DNA of 64,000 nucleotides from JAOUGY01 sp963785075 (GTDB lineage: Bacteria; Actinomycetota; Acidimicrobiia; Spongiisociales; ZC4RG35): the NCBI GenBank assembly GCA_963785075.1, contig CAWATW010000005.1:1-64000 (forward strand), read 5' to 3'. Each line of letters begins with the position of its first letter. Position 1 is the stretch's first letter. Position numbers and translations under genes: made by a program. Positions 27,200 through 36,773 of this stretch are shown here, piece after piece. The notes below the pieces were generated by a model. That model was given only the letters and a program-made list of their open reading frames with translations, ran no database searches and had not been told where the DNA came from.

Positions 27200-27976
27200 G
27201 TGTCGACGTTGGCGACATCGATCGGAACGATCGAGTGGGTGGATCTGTCCACACCGGACATCGAAGAATCCGTCAGCTTCTATTCCCAACTCTTCGGCTG
27301 GGGTATCGAGGTGGCCACCGCTGCGACCGGGACCCACTACCTCGGCAAAGTGGGGGGTGGCGACGCTGCCGGGATGATGCAACGAGCTCCGGACGTGGCG
27401 GAACCGGTACCTGCTGCCTGGTGGATCTACATTCGCGTCGAATCGGTGGAGGACGCGGCAGCGCGGGCCACCCTCCTCGGCGGGAGGGTTGTCGAGGAGC
27501 CGATGGACTTGCCCGGGAACGCGCGTATCGCCCGCCTCGTCGACCCGACCGGCGCTTCGTTCGTCGTGATGGCAGCCTCGGAGGGCCTCGACATGGTCCG
27601 AGACGCTCCGGGTGCGTTGACCGGCTGCGAACTGCTGACCAGGGACGTCGACGGGGCTCTCCATTTCTATACCGAGATGTTCGGATGGAAACCCACGATC
27701 GATCTCGAGGCCGGCTACGTCACCCTCCATCACGCTGGTGAGGAAGTGGCTGGATTGATGTCGATGCCGGCAGAGGTGCCGCCCGAGGCTCCATCGCATT
27801 GGCTGCCCTACTTCGCGGTCGCAGACTGTGAGGAGGCGTGCGCACAGGTGCTACGCACCGGCGGGTCGCTTGCCATGCCTCTCCGCGCCTTCCAGGTTCA
27901 GGACGCATCGATCAAGATGGCGGTGGCCGAGGACTCGCTGGGAGCGATGGTCGGTCTCATCGAACACGTTGCCTGA
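27200..27976 (+). CDS. Tandem VOC domain protein
   Basis: 258 residues with two VOC domains (~5-125 and ~135-258). Repeat 1 has WVDLSTPDIEESVSFYSQLFGW and repeat 2 has CELLTRDVDGALHFYTEMFGW, the usual FY..LFGW mark of the actinobacterial glyoxalase-like group often found in antibiotic or stress loci. Substrate is unknown. GTG 27200 follows AAGGAGG with six bases between; a longer frame from 27074 lacks a site. Confidence 0.88.
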   Translation: MSTLATSIGTIEWVDLSTPDIEESVSFYSQLFGWGIEVATAATGTHYLGKVGGGDAAGMMQRAPDVAEPVPAAWWIYIRVESVEDAAARATLLGGRVVEEPMDLPGNARIARLVDPTGASFVVMAASEGLDMVRDAPGALTGCELLTRDVDGALHFYTEMFGWKPTIDLEAGYVTLHHAGEEVAGLMSMPAEVPPEAPSHWLPYFAVADCEEACAQVLRTGGSLAMPLRAFQVQDASIKMAVAEDSLGAMVGLIEHVA

Positions 27977-27983
27977 TGGACGG

Positions 27984-28259
27984 TCAGTCCGGGGTCATCC
28001 GGGGCCGATGCGAACGGGCAGCTCTCCGTTCTTGACACTCGTCGACCCAATCGAGGAACGAGTCGAGGTCCCCTGAGCCCTCTTCGGCGATGTAGGTCTC
28101 GGCCCACGCCAGGATCTGATCGTCGTCGAAGCCGCAGTCCTTCAGGTAGGGCCGAGCCTCGTTGGCGAGCAGATACGCGCCTTCGATCTGAGCCAGGTCT
28201 GGGATCTGCTTGTCGACCCCGAACGCCTCGGGGTCTTTCACGACGGGGCATTGCCGCAT
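27984..28259 (-). CDS. Small acidic protein of unknown function
   Basis: 91 residues. It begins RQCPVVKDPEAFGVDKQIPD and contains ARPYLKDCGFDDDQILAWAE, then a C-terminal basic tail. GGAGG six bases ahead of ATG 28259 and good codon bias support it. No motif or membrane helix is seen. It converges on the tandem VOC gene. Confidence 0.6.
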   Translation of the reverse strand: MRQCPVVKDPEAFGVDKQIPDLAQIEGAYLLANEARPYLKDCGFDDDQILAWAETYIAEEGSGDLDSFLDWVDECQERRAARSHRPRMTPD

Positions 28260-28565
28260 CGGAATCCTCCGGGTCTGGTGAGTTCACCCTGATGGCCCGG
28301 GCGAAGCCTCGCAAGAGGACAATGGCCAGACTGGCGACGTCGCTTCCGTGCGGGAGCCTGGGTGGTCGTGATCGTTCGGTGGACCGCTCGTTCGACGCCG
28401 GTTTCGTACGCAGGACGTAGAACGTGAGAGGTAGAACGGCGGAGCGCTGCCTGGTTGCCGGTGTTCGGTAACGGTACCCCAACACCTCTGACGCTCGGCG
28501 TCGGCCAGTCGGCTTTCACCACGGGAGTCGGTTGGTTGACGCCGACGGCAGTACCGTGCGACCGT
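28260..28565. other. 306-base divergent intergenic region
   Basis: It separates the small acidic protein gene (minus) from the P-loop protein gene (plus). A TACCGT box at 28552-28557 is the likely -10 of the latter. No coding relic or RNA structure was recognised in the remainder. Confidence 0.4.
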
Positions 28566-29177
28566 ATGCCGTCGTCCCGCAAGATCGCCTTCATCGGTTC
28601 GCACTCGGTCCGCAAGACGAATGCCGTCCACTCGTTCGCCGGGGCGGTCGGTCGCAGTGGGCGGAGTGTAGAGGTGGGGAGGGAAGTCGTTCGCTTCAGC
28701 CCGCTCGGGCTCAATGAGGGGGCAACCCCAGAGGCTCAGCTGTGGGTGATCATGGCCCAGATCCAGCAAGAGCTCGAGCTCCGCAACCGCGCCGATGTGC
28801 TCGTGACCGACCGGGCAGTGATCGACAACTTCGCCTACTTCCTGCGCGCCACCGGGGGAAAGGACCCATTCGACGTGAGGCCGCTCGTACGCAACTGGTC
28901 GGCGACCTACGACCTCTATGTCCGCCTCCGCCCCGACGTGCCGCTCCTGGTCGACGGGGTCAGGAGCACCAATGAGCGGTTCCGCTCCGAGATCGAGTCG
29001 ATCCTCGACATCATCGTTCCCCAATTCGTGGATCCGGACTGCGTCGTCGACCTTCGAGCATCACAGATCAGCGATGTGTTCGATTGGGCCGGACTCCTCG
29101 CTCGCCTCGTCGGTCCCGCGGAATCAGAGCCGATGGGGGAACGGTCCGTCGCATACACCCCCACACTTTGGGACTGA
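28566..29177 (+). CDS. P-loop AAA-type ATPase/kinase-like protein with altered Walker A
   Basis: 203 residues. The N-terminal FIGSHSVRKTNAVHSFAG takes the place of a Walker A loop (G-x-x-x-x-G-K-T) but has Arg instead of the second Gly. A Walker B-like VLVTDRAVIDNFAYFLRA follows near residue 78. The rest matches the AAA_28/thymidylate-kinase-like group (EAQLWVIMAQIQQELE). Nucleotide binding is likely, and its reaction is unknown. A TACCGT box lies eight bases before ATG 28566, and no ribosome site is seen. Confidence 0.7.
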   Translation: MPSSRKIAFIGSHSVRKTNAVHSFAGAVGRSGRSVEVGREVVRFSPLGLNEGATPEAQLWVIMAQIQQELELRNRADVLVTDRAVIDNFAYFLRATGGKDPFDVRPLVRNWSATYDLYVRLRPDVPLLVDGVRSTNERFRSEIESILDIIVPQFVDPDCVVDLRASQISDVFDWAGLLARLVGPAESEPMGERSVAYTPTLWD

Positions 29178-29224
29178 CTCGTCCTCGGTTCCGAAGTACG
29201 GTCGTCGGGAGGAGGTCCAGAACC

Positions 29225-29587
29225 ATGCCGAAGGGATCCGAGTACCGAGGCCCGGCAGAGGCGCTCGAACGCTATCTCGCCGTGGTCGCCGAAAGCGACA
29301 GCGGGGTCGAGGTGAAGGGCGCCAAGAACCCGTATACGTCCCGGAACGGGCACATGTTCAGCTTCCTCGATCCCGAAGGGCTGATGGCGCTTCGCCTGTC
29401 CGATGTCGACGGCGAGCGCTTCCGGGAAGAGTACGGCGGCGGTCCTGTCGTTCAGTACGGGAGCGTGATGCGTGGCTACGTGTCGGTGCCCGCCGAACTG
29501 CTCGAGCGCACCGAGGCTCTGATCGAGTGGTTCGACCTGAGCCATCGATGGATCGGGACGCTGCCGCCCAAAGCGACCAAGAAGTGA
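29225..29587 (+). CDS. TfoX/Sxy N-terminal-like small protein
   Basis: 120 residues. RNGHMFSFLDPEGLMALRLS and VMRGYVSVPAELLERTEA resemble the TfoX N-terminal/MmcQ-like fold seen in many small actinobacterial proteins. GGGAGGAGG precedes ATG 29225. It follows the P-loop gene by 47 bases on the same strand and may share its transcript. No competence genes are near, so function is unknown. Confidence 0.55.
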   Translation: MPKGSEYRGPAEALERYLAVVAESDSGVEVKGAKNPYTSRNGHMFSFLDPEGLMALRLSDVDGERFREEYGGGPVVQYGSVMRGYVSVPAELLERTEALIEWFDLSHRWIGTLPPKATKK

Positions 29588-29756
29588 ACATCGCGAGGTC
29601 CACGCGGCCTGTCCGATCGGGGATCTGAGAGCGGCCGCAGTTCGCCCGCATGTCCGAGCGCGGGCGTGCGGGGTTCGGTCCGTGACGGGAATCCACCTCG
29701 GTGAGGACGTGGTGGGGACTGCCGGCGATTCGGAGGACCGACGGGCTCGTCGGCCT

Positions 29757-31004
29757 TCACCGGGGGCCGATGCCGCTGCGGCACTCGATGAGGAATCGAC
29801 GTTCGGTGGGGTTCGAGGTGGCCGCGATCGCACGGTCGTACGCCAACACGGCCGCGTCGATGTGCCCGGCTTGCGCCAACAAGCCTGCTCGCGCTGCGTG
29901 ATAGGGCTGGTAGTGCTCGAGGGCGCCGGCGTCGACGGCGTTCAGGGCCCTGAGGCCTTCTGCGGGTCCGCGGAGCTCTCCGATGGCGACGGCCCGGTTC
30001 ATGGCCACCACGGCGTCGGGTCGCAATGCGAACAGCTGGTCGTACAGCGTGACGATCTGGGACCAATCTGTGGCGTCCGGGTGTGCAGCGTCGGTGTGGA
30101 CGGCGGCAATGGCCGCCTGGAGCTGGAACGGCCCGGCGTGGTTCCTCCGGAGGCACCTCCGTACCAGTTCGTGGCCCTCGGCGATCAGATCGGCGTCCCA
30201 CAACGACCGGTCCTGGTCGGCGAGTCGCACCATCGACCCGTCCGCTGCGATTCGTGCCGGGCGCCGTGCGTCGGTCAAAAGCATGAGGGCGAGCAAGCCG
30301 ATGGCTTCCGGCTCGTCGGGCATGAGATCCACGAGCACCCGGCCAAGCCGGATGGCCTCGGAAGTGAGATCCAGTCGCACGAGGTCGTCGCCAGTCGTAG
30401 CGGTGTGACCCTCCGTGAATACGAGCGAGATGGCAGCCAGCACCGGCGGCAGCCGGCCCGGCAACTCTGCTGCCGAGGGAATCCGATACGGAGCGCGGTT
30501 GTCTCGCAGTTTGCGCTTGGCGCGGACGATGCGTTGGGCGATCGTGGCCTCCGGCACGAGGAACGCCGCTGCGATCTCGGACGTCTGGAGACCTCCAAGG
30601 AGGCGGAGCGTCAGCGCCACCTGTGAGTCCGGAGCGAGCGCCGGGTGACAGCACAAGAACATCAACCGCAGCTGATCGTCTGGGATCACATCGAAGAAGG
30701 CGTCGAGCTCTGGAGGGTCGTCGAATGACATGGCGTCCCTGTCGTCGATCCGGTGGGCGGCGAGGTACCGGTCCTTGCGGGTCGCCTCCCTGCGCAGCCG
30801 ATCGATCGCCCGATTGCGTGCCGTGGTGACGATCCAACCGCCGGGATTCGGCGGAATCCCCGATTCGGGCCACCGTTCGGCCGCGGTCACGAAGGCATCG
30901 GCAACCGCGTTCTCGGCGAGGTCGATGTCACCGAGGACACGGATGAGAGTTGCCGTACAACGCCCTGCCTCCTGACGGAAGACCGTCTCGAGATCGGTGC
31001 TCAC
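29757..31004 (-). CDS. ECF42-type RNA polymerase sigma factor with TPR tail
   Basis: 415 residues. Sigma regions 2 and 4 occupy ~1-175 (RVLGDIDLAENAVADAFVTA, GWIVTTARNRAIDRLRR, GLQTSEIAAAFLVPEATIAQ). A DUF6596-like helical C-terminal domain of TPR type makes up the rest (GPFQLQAAIAAVHTDAAH, AVVAMNRAVAIGELRGP). This is the ECF42 group, which is not controlled by a classical anti-sigma factor but accompanies YciI-like DGPF proteins, as here. The start ATG overlaps the stop of the YciI gene by four bases. Confidence 0.93.
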   Translation of the reverse strand: MSTDLETVFRQEAGRCTATLIRVLGDIDLAENAVADAFVTAAERWPESGIPPNPGGWIVTTARNRAIDRLRREATRKDRYLAAHRIDDRDAMSFDDPPELDAFFDVIPDDQLRLMFLCCHPALAPDSQVALTLRLLGGLQTSEIAAAFLVPEATIAQRIVRAKRKLRDNRAPYRIPSAAELPGRLPPVLAAISLVFTEGHTATTGDDLVRLDLTSEAIRLGRVLVDLMPDEPEAIGLLALMLLTDARRPARIAADGSMVRLADQDRSLWDADLIAEGHELVRRCLRRNHAGPFQLQAAIAAVHTDAAHPDATDWSQIVTLYDQLFALRPDAVVAMNRAVAIGELRGPAEGLRALNAVDAGALEHYQPYHAARAGLLAQAGHIDAAVLAYDRAIAATSNPTERRFLIECRSGIGPR

Positions 31005-31348
31005 CCCTGGAACGGCCGCACTTCGACAGGGCCTTCACACGCGATCGCTCCCTTGCGGGCCCACTCGAGGGCAGCATCCAGGTCGGCTGCCTCGATGACC
31101 CAGAAGCCACCCATCTGTTCCTTCGACTCTGCGTAGGGGCCGTCTGTCATGGATACCTCGCCGTCCGCCGGCCGGACCACGGTGGCCGAAGTCGCCGGAT
31201 GGAGGCCACCCGCAAATACCCAGGCTCCGGTTGCTTGCAGCTCTTGGTTGAACGCGTCGACTTGGGCGACCACGCGTTGCATGTCCTCGCCTTCGAAGTC
31301 GACCTCGTAGGTGTCGTCGTGCCACACCGAGAGCAGATACTCAGCCAT
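31001..31348 (-). CDS. YciI-like (DGPF) protein paired with ECF42 sigma
   Basis: 115 residues. The family signature DGPYAESKEQMGGFWVIEAA is clear at ~67-86, with a ferredoxin-like fold start AEYLLSVWHDD. Such proteins are encoded beside ECF42 sigma factors and are transcribed by them in characterised examples. The biochemical role is not established. AGGAGGAGC precedes ATG 31348, and translation is coupled to the sigma gene by an ATGA overlap. Confidence 0.92.
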   Translation of the reverse strand: MAEYLLSVWHDDTYEVDFEGEDMQRVVAQVDAFNQELQATGAWVFAGGLHPATSATVVRPADGEVSMTDGPYAESKEQMGGFWVIEAADLDAALEWARKGAIACEGPVEVRPFQG

Positions 31349-31595
31349 GATGCTCCTCCTCGTTGGGAAGGTTTCCCGACCGGCGAATCGCCGGCACACA
31401 TCTACGAACGGTGCGACAGGAATCGACACCGCCCGTCGAGGTTTCTCCGGCATCATCGCGTATTCGCTGACGGTACGAGGGGGATGGGCGGCGTCTACCC
31501 GCGTCGGACCTCAGTCGTCACGGAGATGCCTCCAGATGGTCACGAGCAGACGTCACCAGGAAGATGCTTGCCCTCGGCAGGTCTCACCCGCTCGA

Positions 31596-32976
31596 TCACC
31601 GCGAGCGTGCGACGGGTGTGGCGTCACCCGATGAGCCCACCGCTTCGGTGCCAGACGGAGAACCGGCGGCGGGAAGGTCGAGACGGAAGACGCTCCGTCC
31701 GTCGACGCGGTCGTAGCCCAGGTCGCCATCCATGAGACGGGCGAGTGATCGCGACACGGCCAGTCCCAAACCGGTGGACGATGCGTCGTGATGATGGGAA
31801 GAGGACTGACCATACGTCTCGAATACCAGCTCGCGGTCTTCGGCGGGATTCCCGGCCCGTCGTCTTCTACCGCAACGAAGCCGGACCCACATGTGACCGT
31901 GATCGTCGGGCCTCCGTATCGTTGGGCGTTGGTGATGAGGTTCCGGACGATCTGACGCACCCGCGCCGGATCGGCCAGTGCGAATGGCTGAGGATCGGAG
32001 CCGTACCGCACCGACGGGGTGCCGTCGACGGTGGCCAACACCGTCGACACCTCTCGGCCCAGGTCGACGGGTCGAACGTGGACCTTGACGTTGCCGTCGT
32101 CGAGTCTGGCCGCAACGAGCAGGTCCTCGACGATCGCTGCGGCCTCTCTGGCCTGCGGGGCGATGAGGGTCAGCAGCTCGTCTCGCTCTTCGATGGTGAA
32201 CAGCTCAGGTGCATCGCAAAGCTGAGAGGAGAGTCCGACAACAGCGGTCAGAGGCCTGCGTACCTCGTGAGATACGGTTGCGATGAATCGGTCCTTTGCT
32301 GCCATCAGCGATTCGAGTCGCACGCGGGCGGTTTCACGCTCACTGTGAAAGGCGCCGACCCCGCGGGTCGCGATCCACACGAGGCCGAACAGGAACAAGG
32401 TCCAGGTCAATCCTCCCGCAAGAGCCGCCTGCCAGCTCTGGTGAATCAGGTCGGTTGGCGCCATCGCCGAAATCGCCCCCGATGCCACGAATGTGAGGCT
32501 GATGCCGGTCACCACTGCGACCGCCTTGCGAGGCTGCAAGAACAGGAAGGCGGCCGTCCCCAGATATCCCAGAGCAGCCAGCAACGACGCCAGAGGAATC
32601 CCGGCGATGGGGGCAGCGAGACCGATCAGCCCCGCATCGATCGCGAATGCGGGCCATAGTGGCGCCGCAGGGTCGGAGATGCGATACCGGTGTCGATCAA
32701 CGCAATCAAGCCGCCTGTGCCCACGGCTGCGCCCTCGGAGATCATCCCTGTGAAGACGAAGCCGGTCCCGATGACGATGGCGGCAATACACCCCAGATAT
32801 CGGACGCGATGCCAAATCGTGGTGATCTCGACATAGGCGAACGGGCCTTCGCCCGTGTGTCGCTTGCCGGCAGTGTTGAACGGCGCGGACAACCAGGCCA
32901 CCAGGCGAAGCGACGTGCCGGTCCCTCGAGCCGCGCGCGGTGGCGAGGCGCTCGGATGGCCGTCACCTGATGTCAT
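31596..32976 (-). pseudogene. Membrane histidine kinase gene with two frameshifts
   Basis: The N-terminal part (ATG 32976, helix GCIAAIVIGTGFVFTGMI) is in one frame until about 32655. It continues in another with helices GLIGLAAPIAGIPLASLLAAL and GLTWTLFLFGLVWIATRG, the phospho-accepting site FIATVSHEVRRPLTAVVG, the N-box IVRNLITNAQRYGG and VEDDGPGIPP. A second shift near 31822 leads to EDRELVFETYGQSSSHHHD and the G2 box STGLGLAVSRSLARLM. All kinase motifs survive, so the lesions are recent or are base-calling errors. No response regulator gene is adjacent. Confidence 0.75.
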
Positions 32977-33110
32977 ACCTCCTAGTCGGCACCCTCGATC
33001 GATTCCTTGAATCGGCCAACCCTTTCGGCGCATCGTCGAATGCCTCGACCGACGCCTGGTTTCGTCGACTCTGGAGGATTTGTTCCAGCGTGGCCTCCGG
33101 AACGAAGACG

Positions 33111-33467
33111 TCAGGTCGTGCCTTCGTACAACCCCAGATGGTTGCCCTCGGTGTCGGCGAACACTGCGTACCAGCTCGTTTCGCTGATCGGCGACTTGTC
33201 CATCACCACGGACCCGCCGGCCTCGATGACCTTCGCCAGGATGGCGTCGATCGAGTCGACCTCGATGTAGCTCCGCATGGTCTGGATGGACTCATCTCGG
33301 GCAACGAACCCTCCGCCACTGATCTGGTTCGGGGCCTGCCACATCGGATAACCCTCGAATCCCTCCATCTCGGCGATCTGCCACCCGAGCACATCGCCGT
33401 AGAACGTCGTCGCCCGCTTCATGTCGTCGACGGGGATGTCGATGTGAGTGATGTCACCGTGAGCCAT
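33111..33467 (-). CDS. VOC superfamily protein
   Basis: 118 residues. HGDITHIDIPVDDMKRATTF, then YGDVLGWQIAEMEGFEGYP and ISGGGFVARDESIQT mark the glyoxalase-like group. It ends WYAVFADTEGNHLGLYEG. It possibly binds a small hydrophobic ligand or detoxifies one; the substrate is unknown. AAGGGAGAA precedes ATG 33467. It is the fourth VOC gene in this window. Confidence 0.88.
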   Translation of the reverse strand: MAHGDITHIDIPVDDMKRATTFYGDVLGWQIAEMEGFEGYPMWQAPNQISGGGFVARDESIQTMRSYIEVDSIDAILAKVIEAGGSVVMDKSPISETSWYAVFADTEGNHLGLYEGTT

Positions 33468-33665
33468 GTCTTCTCCCTTCGCGGTCGACTCGATGCTATC
33501 GACACGAGTACCGGAACGGAGGGTGCTGGGCATCCGGACGGCGAGGAACGACGTCCGTCGGTCCTGATGCGCCCACTCCATCGACCCTTTGTGCAAGCGC
33601 AGCGATCCGGTGGGTGGTTGCACGGTAGATTGGCCCGTACGAGGTGGGGGAGGAGCGAGGCTGTG

Positions 33666-34037
33666 ATGGCGACGAACACGAGCGACAAGAAGCACCGGAT
33701 CTACACCATGAGCTTTGCGAGCGTGTATCCGCACTACGTGACGAAGGCGGAGAGGAAGGATCGCACGAAAGCCGAGGTCGACGAGATCGTGCGCTGGCTG
33801 ACCGGGTACAGCCAGAAGCGGCTGGAGTCGCAGCTCGAAGAGGAGACCGACTTCGAGACGTTCTTTGCCGAGGCCCCAAAGATGAACCCGAATCGTTCGC
33901 TCATCACCGGCGTCATCTGCGGTGTCAGGGTCGAAGAGATCGAAGAGCCGACCATGCGCGAGATCCGCTACCTCGACAAGCTCGTGGATGAGCTGGCCAG
34001 AGGGAAGGCGATGACCAAGATCCTGCGGAGCTCGTAG
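33666..34037 (+). CDS. DUF2200 family protein
   Basis: 123 residues. The sequence HRIYTMSFASVYPHYVTKAE, EVDEIVRWLTGYSQ and MNPNRSLITGVICGVRVEEIEEPTM matches DUF2200, a cytoplasmic family of unknown function common in bacteria. ATG 33666 is preceded by GGGGGAGGAG. It stands alone between a divergent VOC gene and a downstream acetyltransferase. Confidence 0.88.
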   Translation: MATNTSDKKHRIYTMSFASVYPHYVTKAERKDRTKAEVDEIVRWLTGYSQKRLESQLEEETDFETFFAEAPKMNPNRSLITGVICGVRVEEIEEPTMREIRYLDKLVDELARGKAMTKILRSS

Positions 34038-34137
34038 CAGGTCGCAGCGCCGCGAAGCCGACGGTTGGTTGAGCGAACCCGAGGGCAACCGGGTTGACGT
34101 CCCACGACCGTCGCTGCGCACCAAGGAGCACGAAAGC

Positions 34138-34722
34138 ATGACCGGGTCCCGATACACGATCAAGCCGCTCGACGAGTCGACCTGGGGCGCGTTCGCGGCT
34201 TTGGTGGAGGCCAACGGCGGGATCTTTGGCGGATGCTGGTGCATGGGTTTCCACCCCGAAGAGGACACTCACGCCGACGACCCCGATCCCAAACGGCTTC
34301 GCAAACGCGACCGAGTCCTCGCCGGAACCGCCCACGCTGCGCTCGTGTTCGACGGTGACGAATGCGTCGGCTGGTGCCAGTTCGGAACGTCTGATGAGGT
34401 ACCTCGCATCAAGAGCCGGAGGGAATACGAGAAGGACCTGCTCGCCCTGCCGGACTGGCGGATCGCCTGCTGCTATGTCGGCAAAGGCCACCGCCGAAAG
34501 GGAGTTGCGACCGCTGGGCTCGCAGGGGCACTCGGCCTGATCGCAGAGTTGGGTGGGGGCCGGGTCGAGGGTTACCCGGAGCCCGCTGATGCGGTCCCCG
34601 CCGGGTTCCTCTTCAACGGAGCACTCTCCACCTACGAGCGCGCCGGGTTCACCAGGGAGCGGATGATCGGCAAACACCGCTGGGTCGTCACCAGGGACGT
34701 GGAACCCAGCTCGGGATCGTGA
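34138..34722 (+). CDS. GNAT family N-acetyltransferase
   Basis: 194 residues. The acyl-CoA pyrophosphate loop is CYVGKGHRRKGVATAGLAGA (~118-137), preceded by a beta-4 strand AALVFDGDECVGWCQFG. FGGCWCMGFHPE near residue 36 is typical of a DUF-like GNAT subgroup in actinobacteria. It acetylates an unknown amine. AAGGAG at 34122-34127 supports ATG 34138. Confidence 0.85.
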   Translation: MTGSRYTIKPLDESTWGAFAALVEANGGIFGGCWCMGFHPEEDTHADDPDPKRLRKRDRVLAGTAHAALVFDGDECVGWCQFGTSDEVPRIKSRREYEKDLLALPDWRIACCYVGKGHRRKGVATAGLAGALGLIAELGGGRVEGYPEPADAVPAGFLFNGALSTYERAGFTRERMIGKHRWVVTRDVEPSSGS

Positions 34723-35693
34723 GCGTGTGTGGATGCCGAGTGGGGGTGTGGCGCCCAGGCGCCGAAGATCGCAGGAACGAACTTGGCCTCATATATGCCT
34801 CCGCGGCTTCGAGCGGGATCTGGAAGGTCTCGGTACTCGTCGTGAGGTCAAAGTACGAGAGCAGCCGCCGAGCGTGCATCGCCCGAATCCGCCATTCTGA
34901 CGACGTGAACATGGTCGATTCTGACCACTCACTACGGCTCGATCAGTTGCTCCGAATACGCCGCGAGGTCCCTGACGACATAGTGGGCGGCGCCTGAATA
35001 TCGCCCGTCGTGTTTGACGAGGCTCGCACACGCCCGCACTGCCGACCTCGACGCCGAATCCCAATCACCCCTCAACGCCGCGAGCTCGGGGCCGTACGAG
35101 ACAAGCGGGACAGGGGGCCCTCAATGAACGGCCTGGACGCAGTCATACGAGTTCCGCCCAGCCGCCTCCCCATCGAGGCGAGCTTGTGCATCGTTGGTCT
35201 GTCGGACGCAGTGATCGCGGCCCATGCTCGTTCGCAGACCGGAGATGGATGACCCGAGAAGGCATCGACAGCGAATGCCACGGATCGCAGGGCGGCACGC
35301 TTTGGTACCGACGATGACAATCGGAGTCGACAAGTCGAACGGGCAACTCGTCCGACGCCTGGTGTGGTCGGGCTGGAGGCCAGCAGCCACCGCCGATTTG
35401 TGGCGCCAAACGGTCGGCAACCCGCCATCCCGCGTACGAAGTGTCACACGCTATCGTTCCCGCTTCCTGAGGAAAGGACCTGCGGTGGACCAAAGCCTTC
35501 GACTCGCTCGCCGTCCAAAGGTCGTTACCTCATCTCCCTCGCTGTTGCGCCCCGGTGCTGCGGGTGCTCGACGACAATCCCGAATCGAGGGCGTATTGCC
35601 AGCGAAGGTAGGCATCGGGCGAAACGCACTTCAACATCCGTGCCCAGGCCATGCGACCGCCAGCGTTGCGCACTTCCGGCAAACCGAAGAAGA
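34723..35693. other. About 970 bases without an intact gene
   Basis: This interval carries short frames in all directions and a looser base composition than its neighbours. On the minus strand between 34932 and about 35300 it reads as a broken gene (listed separately). The remainder has no recognisable product, ribosome site or RNA structure. Confidence 0.5.
34932..35123 (-). pseudogene. 3' relic of an unidentified gene
   Basis: After an in-frame TGA at 35121-35123, the minus strand reads GPPVPLVSYGPELAALRGDW, continues SAVRACASLVKHDGRYSG and ends AAHYVVRDLAAYSEQLIEP before a TAG at 34932. Codon bias and residue composition look like real coding sequence with no start codon context. Upstream, coherent text moves between frames (such as SVAFAVDAFSGHPSPVCERA near 35250-35310), as expected of a decayed gene. 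The family is not recognised. Confidence 0.4.
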
Positions 35694-36773
35694 ATGACCG
35701 ATCAGGACGACCCCCAACCAGAAGGCAGCGGACGCCGCCGATTGACACCGCTCAGCGCCCTGGCCCGTACGCCCTGGAACATTCGCCAGTGGGAGGAGAC
35801 GGATCGGCTCGCCGTCCTGAACGAATTGTTCTTCGAAGACACCGAGCGTCGACCGTTCCTGGCGCGATTCTCGTCGCTGATCATTCTGTCGACTGCTATC
35901 GCGGGGCTGGGCTTGATCGCAGACTCGGCGGCTGTCGTGATCGGCGCCATGCTCGTGGCGCCCCTCATGACGCCGATCCTCGCAACAGCGGCGGCATTGG
36001 TACACGGTCAGATCGAACGTCTTCTCACATCGGTCGGTATTCTGGTGGGCGGGATCGTGCTCGCCATCGGCACCGGGTGGATCCTGTCGTGGATCGCACC
36101 CGGAACCATGACCGCCTCCGAACTCACGGCGGAACTCCTCGCCCGTACAACTCCCAGCCTGCTCGATCTCGGGATCGCCATAACGGCCGGCCTGGCCGGC
36201 GGATTCGTTCTCACGCACCCGCGCGCCAGTTCATCACTGCCCGGGGTTGCCATCGCCGTGGCGTTGGTGCCGCCTCTTGCGACGGTGGGGATCAGTCTGC
36301 AGCTCGGTGCACTCGATCGAGCGGAGGGTGCATTCCTGCTGTTCGGCACCAACCTGTTCGCCATCGTGGTGTCGGCCATGCTGATGATGCTTGCTTCGGG
36401 CTTCGTGCCACCGGACGTGCGGCAGCTCGCTCGTGGACGGGTCAGGTTGGGTTTCGTCGTATCCATCCTGGCATTGGGCGGCGTTGCGGTACCGCTGTCC
36501 ATCCACACACGCGAGGTGATCGCCGACCAGAACTTCACACGCCAGGCGATCGCGGCCATCCAGGACTGGGACCCCGCCGGACGGATCGTCGAAGTGGGAG
36601 CAGACTCGGAAACAGCAAGAGGCAGTGTCGATGTGGTGATCGCGACTTCGGGCGAGCCCGCTGCCGCATGGCGGCTCGCCGAACAGCTGGCGCTGGAAGT
36701 CGGGTTCCCGGTAGACGTGACCGTGCAGTACCGCATCGAGCAACGTGACGAAGCGACGGCAGACACGGGATGA
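35694..36773 (+). CDS. DUF389 family membrane protein
   Basis: 359 residues. After a charged N-terminus, about six membrane helices run between residues 60 and 260 (FSSLIILSTAIAGLGLIADS, AAVVIGAMLVAPLMTPILAT, PGVAIAVALVPPLATVGISL). ADSAAVVIGAMLVAPLMTPI is the DUF389 hallmark. A soluble C-terminal domain of about 90 residues follows. Function of DUF389 is unknown. The next gene, a binding lipoprotein, starts inside its stop region (ATGA), suggesting that the two work together. The ribosome site is weak. Confidence 0.88.
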   Translation: MTDQDDPQPEGSGRRRLTPLSALARTPWNIRQWEETDRLAVLNELFFEDTERRPFLARFSSLIILSTAIAGLGLIADSAAVVIGAMLVAPLMTPILATAAALVHGQIERLLTSVGILVGGIVLAIGTGWILSWIAPGTMTASELTAELLARTTPSLLDLGIAITAGLAGGFVLTHPRASSSLPGVAIAVALVPPLATVGISLQLGALDRAEGAFLLFGTNLFAIVVSAMLMMLASGFVPPDVRQLARGRVRLGFVVSILALGGVAVPLSIHTREVIADQNFTRQAIAAIQDWDPAGRIVEVGADSETARGSVDVVIATSGEPAAAWRLAEQLALEVGFPVDVTVQYRIEQRDEATADTG

